Of a DNA stretch of 64,000 bases, positions 9,549 to 17,748 are shown one piece after another. A model generated the notes under the pieces. The model worked only from the letters and a program-made list of their open reading frames with translations. It had not been told where the DNA came from and ran no database searches. The translations under genes and the position numbers were made by a program. This stretch comes from UBA11222 sp049323435. Lineage in GTDB: Bacteria > Pseudomonadota > Alphaproteobacteria > UBA11222. The DNA lies in assembly GCA_049323435.1 (NCBI GenBank), contig JBMOMX010000012.1, positions 1 through 64,000 of the forward strand, given 5' to 3'. How positions within the stretch are numbered: position 1 is the first letter of the stretch; every line of letters starts with the position of its first letter.

Positions 9549-9968
9549 GTTTTTTGGCCCCGGCTTCTGGTTGCTTCCACTAAAGGGATTTGTCTAGCGA
9601 ATTAACGATTGTCCCCCCCCCTCAGCCAATATGGATCCTGTTACTTGATCTTCTGGACCCTTGGTTGAGTGATGCCACCATAATTCCGTAATATTACTAA
9701 TTGGTAAAACCTGGACTTGTTCACCCATATTAGATTCAACTGCGTATTTTGCGGGCGGCATGAGTTTTGAATGGTTCTAATATTATGGCGGCCAGCAGGT
9801 TTTAACTAAAAAATTGAGTTAAATTGCTGGTTTTACCCTGAATGTCAGCCCTTCCTGATATCTGACATGATTTGAATATTGCTAAAGCAGCATGGACTCT
9901 TGGCGGCGATATGCGCCATAAAGTGCTGACAGATATCTGCATTCACAACATCAAAAAGGGAGCCTTGG
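9549..9968. other. Intergenic region between divergent chemoreceptor and thiolase genes
   Basis: A 420-bp AT-richer spacer that must carry the two divergent promoters. It contains a run of nine C at about 9612-9620, close to the chemoreceptor start. No ORF or structured RNA is convincing. Confidence 0.5.
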
Positions 9969-11144
9969 ATGACAATCAAGGGAAAAGCCTATATCGCGGG
10001 GATATATGAACACCCAACGCGGTTGGCGCTGGGTAAAACACTGCCGCAACTGCATGCGGAACTGGCAAAGGGCGCGCTGGCGGATGCCGGACTGAGCAAA
10101 GATGATATCGACGCCTATTATTGCGCCGGCGACGCCCCAGGCATGGGCGGCATTGATATGGTCGAATATATGGGCCTTAACAATGTGCGCCAGATCGACA
10201 GCACGGAAACCGGCGGCTCATCCTATGTACTGCATGTCAATCATGCGGCGCAGGCAATAGCCACGGGCCATTGCAAGGTGGCGCTGATCACCCTGGCGGG
10301 CCGCCCGGCAGCAGACGCCAAGGAAGGCATGATGTTCCGCATGGGGGGCGAAACCCCGTCCGCATCGGGATTTGAGCAGCCTTTTCGTCCGACAATCGTC
10401 AATATGTATGCCATGTGCGCCCAGCGGCATATGTATGAATATGGCACGACCAGCGAACAGCTGGCCTGGATCAAGGTCGCGGCCTCGCACCATGCCCAAT
10501 ATAATGAACATGCCTTGCGCCGCGAAGTGGTGACGGTTGAGGATGTGGTCAATTCGCCGATGGTGGCGTCTCCGCTGCATCGTTATGATTGCTGCGTTAT
10601 CACCGATGGCGGCGGCGCCGTTATTGTTGTGGCGCCCGAGATCATGAAAAAGCTGAAACGTCCCGCCGTGAAAATTCTGGGCGCGGGCGAAGCGCCCAAG
10701 CATCTGATGGGCGGCAAAGTCGATCTGACCTATTCCGGCGCGCGCTGGTCCGGACCCAAGGCGTTTGAAGAAGCCGGCGTCACGCAAAAAGACATCAAAT
10801 ACGCCTCGATCTATGACAGCTTCACCATCACCGTGCTGGAAACCCTGGAAGATCTGGGCTTTTGCGAAAAGGGCAAGGGCGGTAAGTTCGTGTCCGACGG
10901 CAATCTGATTTCGGGCGTTGGCAAGCTGCCCTTCAACACCGATGGCGGCGGATTGTGCAGCAATCATCCGGGCAATCGCGGCGGTATGACCAAGGTTCTG
11001 GAAGCGGTCCGGCAAGTCCGTGGCGAAGCGCATCCAAAGGTTCAGGTCCCCAATTGCGATATTGCATTGGCGCATGGCACCGGCGGCCTGCTGGGCGCGC
11101 GCATGGGAAGTGCAACACTTATTCTAGGGAATCAAGACTCATGA
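9969..11144 (+). CDS. Thiolase-like (SCP-x/lipid-transfer type) protein
   Basis: A 391-residue thiolase-fold protein acting in acyl-CoA metabolism. It shows LADAGLSKDDIDA, then STETGGSSYVLHVNHAAQAI where classical thiolases carry the nucleophilic Cys; here the position reads Gly-Gly-Ser-Ser. The C-terminal part has CSNHPGNRGG and ALAHGTGG. Such proteins usually pair with a DUF35 zinc-ribbon/OB protein and, in steroid side-chain degradation, act as aldolases rather than thiolases. The DUF35 gene overlaps by 4 bp, supporting a heteromeric complex. The substrate is unknown. Confidence 0.88.
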   Translation: MTIKGKAYIAGIYEHPTRLALGKTLPQLHAELAKGALADAGLSKDDIDAYYCAGDAPGMGGIDMVEYMGLNNVRQIDSTETGGSSYVLHVNHAAQAIATGHCKVALITLAGRPAADAKEGMMFRMGGETPSASGFEQPFRPTIVNMYAMCAQRHMYEYGTTSEQLAWIKVAASHHAQYNEHALRREVVTVEDVVNSPMVASPLHRYDCCVITDGGGAVIVVAPEIMKKLKRPAVKILGAGEAPKHLMGGKVDLTYSGARWSGPKAFEEAGVTQKDIKYASIYDSFTITVLETLEDLGFCEKGKGGKFVSDGNLISGVGKLPFNTDGGGLCSNHPGNRGGMTKVLEAVRQVRGEAHPKVQVPNCDIALAHGTGGLLGARMGSATLILGNQDS

Positions 11145-11536
11145 GTGAAACAAAAGCAAAATCAAAAATCCGCGCGCCCAAGGTCAATTTTGAAACCAAA
11201 GCGTTCTGGGATGCAACGGCGCAAGGCAAACTGAATGTCGGCAAATGCAATGATTGCGGCGAGAAATATTATTATCCGCGTCCATTGTGCCCGTTCTGTT
11301 TCAGCGACAAGACGGGGCTTTCGGAATGTTCCGGCAATGGCGTGATTTATACCTACAGTGTCACCATGGGCAAAGAACCCTATGTCATCGCCTATGTGAC
11401 CCTGGAAGAAGGTCCGACCATCCTGACCAATATCGTTGAATGCGATTTTGACAAGCTGGCCATCGGCCAGAAGGTTAAACTCAAATTCTATGACACCGGC
11501 GAAGGCAGTGCGATGCCGATGTTTACAGCGGCCTAG
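11141..11536 (+). CDS. DUF35 zinc-ribbon/OB-fold partner of thiolase
   Basis: 131 residues from the ATG overlapping the thiolase stop (ATGA). The N-terminal rubredoxin-like zinc ribbon has two Cys pairs (KCNDCG and LCPFC), followed by an OB-fold region (GVIYTYSVTMG to KLKFYDTGEG). Members bind acyl-CoA and pair with SCP-x-like thiolases or aldolases. Translational coupling to the preceding gene fits an obligate complex. Confidence 0.9.
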   Translation: MSETKAKSKIRAPKVNFETKAFWDATAQGKLNVGKCNDCGEKYYYPRPLCPFCFSDKTGLSECSGNGVIYTYSVTMGKEPYVIAYVTLEEGPTILTNIVECDFDKLAIGQKVKLKFYDTGEGSAMPMFTAA

Positions 11537-11540
11537 GCAA

Positions 11541-11618
11541 TCCCCATTCCTCTCCCTCTCCCTCCTTGCCAGGCGCAGCCTTGGCGTAGCCTGGTGCGGG
11601 AGAGGGTTGGGGGAGGGG
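11541..11618. repeat. Palindromic intergenic element (REP-like)
   Basis: Pyrimidine-rich arm (CTCTCCCTCTCCCTCC) and purine-rich arm (GGGAGAGGGTTGGGGGAGGGG) flank an inner inverted repeat CCAGGC/GCCTGG. It is similar in style to the elements at 17587-17705 and 29392-29552. It may also end the thiolase-DUF35 transcript. Confidence 0.6.
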
Positions 11619-11709
11619 CGCGCCCAATTCAACAGCAACAGACGGAGTGCCGGTCCAAACCGCAAGAGTTACAAAGTGATCTGTAATGTATCAGACAGGG
11701 ATCACAGCC

Positions 11710-12765
11710 ATGCAACTCTCAACCCAGGATGACGACACGCTTTGGCGCACTGTGATGGCGCGCGATCATGCCGCCGATGGCCGGTTTTTTTATTCAGTGA
11801 AAACCACCGGCGTCTATTGCCGCCCGTCCTGTGCGGCGCGGCTGGCGCGGCGCGAAAATGTCAGATTCCACGCCACATGCGAAGACGCCGAACGCGCCGG
11901 CTTCCGCCCCTGTAAACGCTGCAAGCCCGATCAGCCTTCGCTGGCCGAAGAGCATCGCGTCAAGGTGATCGCCGCCTGCCGGTTGATCGAATCGGCGGAT
12001 GTGTCGCCGCATCTGGGCGAACTGGCGGCAGGGGTGGGGCTCAGCCGTTATCACTTCCACCGTATCTTCAAATCGGTGACCGGAGTTACCCCAAAAGCCT
12101 ATATGGATACCCGCCGTATTAACAAAGTGCAGACGCAACTTAAACAAAGCGATTCCGTGACCGGGGCGATCTATGACGCTGGCTATAATTCCAGCGGCCG
12201 GTTTTACGCAAATTCCAACGGGATTCTGGGCATGACCCCTACCGATTACCGCGATGGCGGCAAAAACAACCTTATCCGTTTTGCGCTGGGGGAATGTTTC
12301 CTCGGATCGTTTCTGGTCGCCAGCACGGACAAGGGTGTGTGCGCCATTCTGCTCGGCGATGATCCGGATGCCCTGTTGCGCGAATTACAGGACCGTTTTC
12401 CAAAGGCGGAACTGGCCGGCGGCGACAGCGGTTTTGAAAATCTGGTGGCGCTTGTGCTCGGCTTTATCGAGCAACCCGCTAGCGGGCTCGACCTGCCGCT
12501 GGATATTCGCGGCACCGCGTTTCAGCAACGGGTATGGCAGGCGTTACGCGAAATTCCTGCCGGTAAAACCGTCAGTTACAGCGACATTGCCGAACGTCTG
12601 GGCGCGCCCAATGCGGTTCGGGCGGTGGCCGGCGCCTGCGCGGCCAACAATATCGGCGTCGCCATTCCCTGTCACCGCGTGGTGCGTAAAAACGGCGATC
12701 TGTCCGGCTATTACTGGGGCATCGCGCGCAAACGCAAATTGCTGCAACGCGAAGCAGATGCGTGA
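11710..12765 (+). CDS. ada: Bifunctional Ada: methylphosphotriester/O6-methylguanine-DNA methyltransferase and regulator
   Basis: 351 residues. The N-terminal Ada zinc domain has Cys37, Cys41, Cys68 and Cys71 (GVYCRPSC, PCKRC); the first accepts methyl from phosphotriesters and switches the protein into an activator. An AraC-type helix-turn-helix region follows (GLSRYHFHRIFKSVTGVTP). The C-terminal MGMT domain has PCHRVV with acceptor Cys321. The ATG at 11710 was preferred over 11686 because it gives Ada-like numbering and follows a purine-rich CAGGGA. It overlaps alkB by 8 bp, as in the classic adaptive-response operon. Confidence 0.95.
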   Translation: MQLSTQDDDTLWRTVMARDHAADGRFFYSVKTTGVYCRPSCAARLARRENVRFHATCEDAERAGFRPCKRCKPDQPSLAEEHRVKVIAACRLIESADVSPHLGELAAGVGLSRYHFHRIFKSVTGVTPKAYMDTRRINKVQTQLKQSDSVTGAIYDAGYNSSGRFYANSNGILGMTPTDYRDGGKNNLIRFALGECFLGSFLVASTDKGVCAILLGDDPDALLRELQDRFPKAELAGGDSGFENLVALVLGFIEQPASGLDLPLDIRGTAFQQRVWQALREIPAGKTVSYSDIAERLGAPNAVRAVAGACAANNIGVAIPCHRVVRKNGDLSGYYWGIARKRKLLQREADA

Positions 12766-13390
12766 TCTGTTTGATGACGGCGCTGACCAGATGGGGGCGC
12801 GGGAATTACTCGCCGAAGGGGCGTTCATACTACGCGGGTTTGCGCTTGAAGACAGTGTCGCGTTGCTCGCGGCGGCGCAGAAAGTTGCCGTTCAGGCGCC
12901 GTTCCGCCACATGATCGTGCCGGGCGGCCGCCGCATGTCGGTCGCCATCACAAATTGCGGTGATGTGGGCTGGGTCAGTGACCGCAAGGGCTATCGCTAC
13001 GCCCCCATTGACCCGGAATCCGGCCTTCCCTGGCCGCAGCTGCCGCAATGTTTTGTAAGCCTTGCGCAAAGTGCGGCAGCCGCAGCCGGATATGCCAGTT
13101 TTTTTCCCGATGCGTGCCTGATAAACCATTACACAGCAGGAACGGGCGTCTCTTTGCATCAGGACAGGAACGAACGCGATTTCGGCGCCCCCATCGTCTC
13201 CGTCTCGCTGGGAAGCACTGCGACTTTTCTGTTCGGCGGCATGTCACGAAAAGACAGGCCGCGCCGGATACTTCTCCATCATGGGGATGTGGCGGTATGG
13301 GGCGGCCCCTCCCGCCTGTTTTTTCATGGTGTGGTAAAGTTGAAGCAGGGCGCGTCGCGCCATAACCTGACATTCCGCAAGGCATTGTAA
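12758..13390 (+). CDS. alkB: Alpha-ketoglutarate-dependent DNA dealkylase AlkB
   Basis: 210 residues from an ATG eight bases before the end of ada. It oxidatively removes 1-methyladenine and 3-methylcytosine lesions. The Fe(II) triad is His134/Asp136 (SLHQDRNERDFG) and His190 (RLFFHGVV). The 2-oxoglutarate-binding arginines are Arg201 and Arg207 (RHNLTFR). Length matches the family. Overlap with ada implies coupled expression under alkylation stress. Confidence 0.95.
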   Translation: MRDLFDDGADQMGARELLAEGAFILRGFALEDSVALLAAAQKVAVQAPFRHMIVPGGRRMSVAITNCGDVGWVSDRKGYRYAPIDPESGLPWPQLPQCFVSLAQSAAAAAGYASFFPDACLINHYTAGTGVSLHQDRNERDFGAPIVSVSLGSTATFLFGGMSRKDRPRRILLHHGDVAVWGGPSRLFFHGVVKLKQGASRHNLTFRKAL

Positions 13391-13478
13391 AGTGACGCTG
13401 CATTTACCTGTTTGACATGGCCGTGGCGCCGGGTTCAATCTTACCCGCAAGAAATTATACCAATAGGGAGGATAAGCC

Positions 13479-14717
13479 ATGAAGTTCGGTGTGTTTTACG
13501 AGTTGCAATTGCCCAGACCCTGGAACGAGGGGGATGAGCACAGATTGTTCCACGAAGCACTGGATCAGGTGGTTCTGGCTGACAGGCTGGGTTTTGACTA
13601 TGCCTGGGAAGTGGAACATCATTTTCTTGATGAATATTCCCACGCCTCGTCCCCCGAAGTCTTTCTATCCTTTGCTGCGGCGCGGACAAAAAATATCCGC
13701 GTTGGCCATGGCATCCGTCAGGTGATCCCGAATTACAACCATCCTGCGCGCACGGCGGAAGGGATTGCCAGCCTTGATCTGCTTTCCAATGGACGTCTCG
13801 ATTTTGGCATTGGCGAGGGGGCGACAAGGCTGGAACTGGGCGGTTTCAACATTCCGGCCAAGGAAAAGCGCGCCATGGCGCTGGAAGCGGCAGAACAGGT
13901 CGCCAATATGCTGGTGCTGGAACCCTATCCCGGCTTTGAGGGCAAATATTTCTCCATGCCCTGCCGCAATGTGGTGCCGAAACCCTTTCAGAAACCCCAC
14001 CCGCCGATGTGGATGGCCTGCACCAACCGTGACACGATCAAAGTCGCGGCGCGCAATGGGCTTGGCGCGCTGTCCTTCTCATTCATAAATCCGGAGGAAG
14101 CGCGGACCTGGTCGGAAATCTATTATGGCATCATCAAGTCCGAGGAGTGCGTTCCGATCGGCCATTTTGTGAACCCTAATATCGCCATCGTCTCGAATTT
14201 CTCGCTGCACCAGGACCGTGCCGAAGCGATCCGGCGCGGGCATGAGGGATTTGAATTTTTTTCCTATGCGATGAACGCGCTTGTCGCGCATGACACCGTG
14301 CCCGGCCGCACTAATCTGTGGGGTGAATATCTGAAACAACGCGGCGACCGCACGGAACAGATCATCAGAGAGTCGAAACAGCAGGGTTACCGCAAATCCG
14401 GCATCGGGACGCCGGACGATATGAAGGTGCATCTTCGGGCTTTTCAGGATACCGGGATTGACCAGGTGATTTTCATGCAACAGGCGGGCCGCAACAAACA
14501 CGAACATATTTGCGAATCTCTGGAACTGTTCGCCTCCGAGGTCATGCCGGAATTCAAGGCTGAGGCCGCGGAACGTGAAAAGAAGAAACAGGAGGCGCTC
14601 GCCCCCTATCTGGAGGCGGCGCTGAAACGCAAGAAATGGATGAAACCGCTGGCCGATAATGAGGTGCCGCTGGTCAAGGCCTCAGTGCAGCGGATGCAGA
14701 TCGACAGCATCAGCTGA
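13479..14717 (+). CDS. LLM-class (luciferase-like) flavin-dependent oxidoreductase
   Basis: A 412-residue monooxygenase-like TIM barrel using reduced flavin (FMN/F420 class). Features are the N-terminal MKFGVFYELQLPRPW, the AWEVEHHFLDEYSHASSPEV active-site region, RVGHGIRQVIPNYNHPARTAE and DLLSNGRLDFGIGEG. The C-terminus is lysine-rich and longer than in simple luciferase alpha subunits. A Shine-Dalgarno-like AGGGAGG precedes the ATG. The substrate is unknown; neighbouring CoA-transferase, amidohydrolase and hydrolase genes suggest catabolism of a cyclic or xenobiotic compound. Confidence 0.88.
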   Translation: MKFGVFYELQLPRPWNEGDEHRLFHEALDQVVLADRLGFDYAWEVEHHFLDEYSHASSPEVFLSFAAARTKNIRVGHGIRQVIPNYNHPARTAEGIASLDLLSNGRLDFGIGEGATRLELGGFNIPAKEKRAMALEAAEQVANMLVLEPYPGFEGKYFSMPCRNVVPKPFQKPHPPMWMACTNRDTIKVAARNGLGALSFSFINPEEARTWSEIYYGIIKSEECVPIGHFVNPNIAIVSNFSLHQDRAEAIRRGHEGFEFFSYAMNALVAHDTVPGRTNLWGEYLKQRGDRTEQIIRESKQQGYRKSGIGTPDDMKVHLRAFQDTGIDQVIFMQQAGRNKHEHICESLELFASEVMPEFKAEAAEREKKKQEALAPYLEAALKRKKWMKPLADNEVPLVKASVQRMQIDSIS

Positions 14718-14735
14718 CCGGTCCCGGCACCATGC

Positions 14736-15530
14736 CTAGCTATGCCGCCGTATGAAATCGAGTACGGCGGCATTGAAGGCATCGGAAGCGCCAATATTGC
14801 AGGCATGGCCGGCATCGACCCCGACCGTCTCAAGGCCAGGAATATTTGCCTCGCCATAACGCCGGTGCGGGATGAAACGTTCTTCCTGTTCGCCGGCCAC
14901 GAGCAGCGTCGGCACTTTCGTATCATGCACTATTTCCGCCACCGATGCGGCGGGAGAGGTGATCTGAAACAATTTGGCAATGCCGGCGGGGTTAAGCAGT
15001 TCCGCATCGGCCAGCAATTCCTGTTGCGCGCCGGGCGGAAGGTTTTTGGCGTGAATAGGGTGAATGCGCATACGCTTCAAACCTTCCTGGCCATATTTGG
15101 AAAGGTTTTCCGCAAGTTTATGCACGTCGGCATACAGTTCCTTTGCTTTCTCGCGCGTGGCGAGGGCGGAGCTGGAATTTGTGAAAATCTGCCCATACAC
15201 CCGCTCCGGGTATAGTAATGAATAACGCAAGGTGACGGTGGCGCCGAAAGATTGTCCGCATACGAACCATTGTTCCGCGCCAAGTTTACGGCGCACCTCT
15301 TCCAATTGGGCAGCCATGGCTTCGGGTTCATAAAGGGCTGGGTCGCCGGGGCTGGGAGAGCGCCCGTGTCCCCATAATTCAAGCACTACGGGACGGGTTT
15401 TTTTGGAAAGCGCAGCCAGATTGCGCGCCCATTGCGCGCGCCCGGACAGCATGCCGTGCACCAGCAGCAGATGGGGCCCGTTGCCGTCATGCTCTTCGTA
15501 ATACATTTTTTCCATATGACTTTTTCCCAT
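14736..15530 (-). CDS. Alpha/beta hydrolase
   Basis: A 264-residue alpha/beta-hydrolase. It has an HG oxyanion motif (LLVHGMLSG), the nucleophile elbow GQSFGA, an acid region near VAGEQEERF and the catalytic His in DAGHACN. No signal peptide is evident. It is the last gene of a three-gene minus-strand operon after a CaiB-like transferase and an ABC ATPase, with 4 bp to the ATPase stop. A second in-frame ATG five codons downstream could be the real start. The substrate is unknown. Confidence 0.85.
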   Translation of the reverse strand: MGKSHMEKMYYEEHDGNGPHLLLVHGMLSGRAQWARNLAALSKKTRPVVLELWGHGRSPSPGDPALYEPEAMAAQLEEVRRKLGAEQWFVCGQSFGATVTLRYSLLYPERVYGQIFTNSSSALATREKAKELYADVHKLAENLSKYGQEGLKRMRIHPIHAKNLPPGAQQELLADAELLNPAGIAKLFQITSPAASVAEIVHDTKVPTLLVAGEQEERFIPHRRYGEANIPGLETVGVDAGHACNIGASDAFNAAVLDFIRRHS

Positions 15531-15534
15531 ATCC

Positions 15535-16320
15535 TCAGGCGGCGCGTTTGCGCTGACGCATTTTAATCGGCCCTTCCGGGCGGCCGTTCACAAGCTGATC
15601 AAGATAAGGATTGCCTGCATCATCAATACCATCGGTCGCACCCTGCCAGATGATGCGCCCGTCATGCAGCATGGCAGCGCGGGTGTAATCGCGGCGCATA
15701 GCCTCCATATCGCTGGTGACGGAAAGCACTGTCGCGCCGGTCTCATCCGCCAGTCTTGCGATCAATTCATTGATAACCCGGGTCAGGATTGGATCAAGGC
15801 CCGCAGTTGGATCGTCCAGCAGCAAAATGTCCGGCTGTTCCATGATGGCGCGCGCCAGCGCCACGCGCTTTTGCATGCCGCCTGAAAGGCTGGCGGGAAA
15901 CAAATCAGCGGTTTCCGGTTTCATGCCGACCTGTTGCAGTTTGAGGATCGCGGCCTCGCGTGCCTCCTTGCGTTTGGCGCCGCCTGTGGTGATCCGCTTG
16001 AACGCAATATTTTGCCATACCGGCAGACTATCGAACAAAGCGGATCGTTGAAACACGACACCGAACCGGTCGAGAATTTTTTCCCGCGCGCCATTGTCCA
16101 GTCCGGATATTTCCTGCCCATCAATTGCAATACTGCCGCCATCAATCGCATGCAGACCAAGAATGCATTTCAGCAGCACCGTCTTGCCCGATGCCGCACT
16201 GCCGATCAGCGCCAGATTGTGCCCCGCCTGTAATTCCAGCGACAGGCCATCGAGCACCCGGTTATCACCGAATGTCTTGATGACATTGTGCAGCCTGATT
16301 TTTGGCGCGGCTTGCGTCAT
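15535..16320 (-). CDS. MlaF/Ttg2A-like ABC ATPase with altered catalytic residues
   Basis: A 261-residue ABC ATPase closest in style to MlaF of phospholipid-transport systems (DSLPVWQNIAF and the late GNPYLDQLVNGRPEGPIK tail). Walker A is GSAASGKT (40-47) and the signature is LSGGM (145-149). In Walker B the residue after Asp169 is Asp170 where the catalytic Glu is expected (LLLDDPTAGLDP). The H-loop reads VTSDM with Ser203 where His is expected. No MlaE permease, MlaD or MlaC gene is nearby. It overlaps the CaiB-like stop by 4 bp. ATP binding looks possible, but hydrolysis may be slow or lost. Confidence 0.88.
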   Translation of the reverse strand: MTQAAPKIRLHNVIKTFGDNRVLDGLSLELQAGHNLALIGSAASGKTVLLKCILGLHAIDGGSIAIDGQEISGLDNGAREKILDRFGVVFQRSALFDSLPVWQNIAFKRITTGGAKRKEAREAAILKLQQVGMKPETADLFPASLSGGMQKRVALARAIMEQPDILLLDDPTAGLDPILTRVINELIARLADETGATVLSVTSDMEAMRRDYTRAAMLHDGRIIWQGATDGIDDAGNPYLDQLVNGRPEGPIKMRQRKRAA

Positions 16321-17510
16321 GCGGCGGCCAGATGCGCGTTGATGGCGCCCGTTTTTTCCAGTGCGGCAATTTCTGCGGCGCTATAGCCATGCTGGCCCAG
16401 AATTTCAGCCGTATGTTCACCCAGCAGCGGCGAGTGCAGCAATTGCGCATCCCCGCCCAGGCGCGCCGCGCCGGGAATATTGGCAATCGGGATAGGCCCG
16501 ATACCGGGATAATCATGCCATAGCAGCGCGTTCATCTGTTTGGTCTGTTCGTGATGCATAAATTCACTATAGCTGTTGATGCGCTCATGCAGCATACGCA
16601 ATTTGGTTAGCGCGTTGCAAAATTCATCGGTGGTCAGTTTCGCAATGGCTGTGCGGATTGGCTCGTCGATCAATTCGCGGTTGGCAAACCGACCGGCGGT
16701 GGATTGCAGCCGCGGATCATTGGCGAGTTCGGGCAGGTTCAGCATTTCCATGAACGGCTTATATTCGCGCTCAAACACCGTGCCAACGGAAACCAGCCCG
16801 TCGCGCGTGGCGAACACGCCATAGGGATAAACCAGCGGCTGCGCCTTTTCGCCTGTATCCAGCGCCTTGGCGGCGATATTGATATTTTGAAATGCGGCGG
16901 CGGTTTCCAGCAGGCTGTTATCCAGATAGCGGCCCTCTTTTTGGCTTTGCCGCGCCCATAATGCGGCCTGTATCGCCTGCACATTATACAGCGCTGCCGA
17001 CATATCCATCAGCAGAACATTGGAGCGGTGCGGTTTTCCATCCTGTCCCCGATTGTCGGCGACAAAACCGGAAAAGGCCTGCAACACGCCATCCGTACCC
17101 GGACGTTCGGCGAACGGGCCGCTTTGCCCGAAACCGGAAACCGACAGGTAAATGATGCGCGGATTGATGGCGCGCACCGCTTCATAGCCAAAGCCCAGCC
17201 GTGTGGTGACGCCGGGGCGGAAGCTTTCGATAAAAATATCCGCGTCTTTCAGCAGGCGGCGCAACACTTCGCGCCCGCCATCGGTTTTTAACTCAAGGCT
17301 GATGCTGCGTTTGCCGAGATTGACCAGCGCCGAAATCAGCGTGTGGCCGCCATAGGCCTTGCCAATGCCGCGCGCCCAGTCGCCGCGTCCTGGTTCCACC
17401 TTGATCACATCCGCGCCGTGCCGCGCCAATATGCCCGCCGCATAGGGGCCCGCGATGGCCTGACTCATGTCAACGACCTTGATGCCCTTATAGGGCGCGT
17501 CATAGCTCAT
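16317..17510 (-). CDS. CaiB/BaiF-family (class III) CoA-transferase
   Basis: A 397-residue class III CoA-transferase, moving CoA between carboxylic acids. It starts with the family signature VVDMSQAIAGPYAAGILARH, has GADVIKVEPGRGDWAR and SVSGFGQSGPF, and carries the catalytic Asp in VLLMDMSAALY. It is the first gene of the transferase-ABC ATPase-hydrolase operon on the minus strand. The substrate cannot be read from sequence. Confidence 0.92.
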   Translation of the reverse strand: MSYDAPYKGIKVVDMSQAIAGPYAAGILARHGADVIKVEPGRGDWARGIGKAYGGHTLISALVNLGKRSISLELKTDGGREVLRRLLKDADIFIESFRPGVTTRLGFGYEAVRAINPRIIYLSVSGFGQSGPFAERPGTDGVLQAFSGFVADNRGQDGKPHRSNVLLMDMSAALYNVQAIQAALWARQSQKEGRYLDNSLLETAAAFQNINIAAKALDTGEKAQPLVYPYGVFATRDGLVSVGTVFEREYKPFMEMLNLPELANDPRLQSTAGRFANRELIDEPIRTAIAKLTTDEFCNALTKLRMLHERINSYSEFMHHEQTKQMNALLWHDYPGIGPIPIANIPGAARLGGDAQLLHSPLLGEHTAEILGQHGYSAAEIAALEKTGAINAHLAAA

Positions 17511-17586
17511 CCGGCGCTCTCCTTGTTTTTATTATTCTAGTTGTAACGTCTCGATATGTTGTTCACACGTTCGTCATCTATCTCCT

Positions 17587-17705
17587 CCTCCCCCTGAAAG
17601 GGGGAGGCTGGGTGGGGGTCCAGCAGCAACTGCCCAAAGCAAGGCCTTATATAATTTACCGCAGCATTGACCCCCTCCCTGACCCTCCCCCTTGCAGGGG
17701 GAGGG
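17587..17705. repeat. Composite palindromic element (BIME-like)
   Basis: Two GC-rich hairpins, CCTCCCC/GGGGAGG at 17587-17607 and CCCTCCCCC/GGGGGAGGG at about 17682-17705, enclose about 75 bp. Their inner flanks also pair with each other (GGGGGTC with GACCCCC). It lies between the CoA-transferase promoter side and the amidohydrolase stop. The rest of the 17511-17748 gap shows nothing else. Confidence 0.6.
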
Positions 17706-17748
17706 AATCCACCTTCTTGCGCGCAACCTGTAAATAAATTGCACCTGA

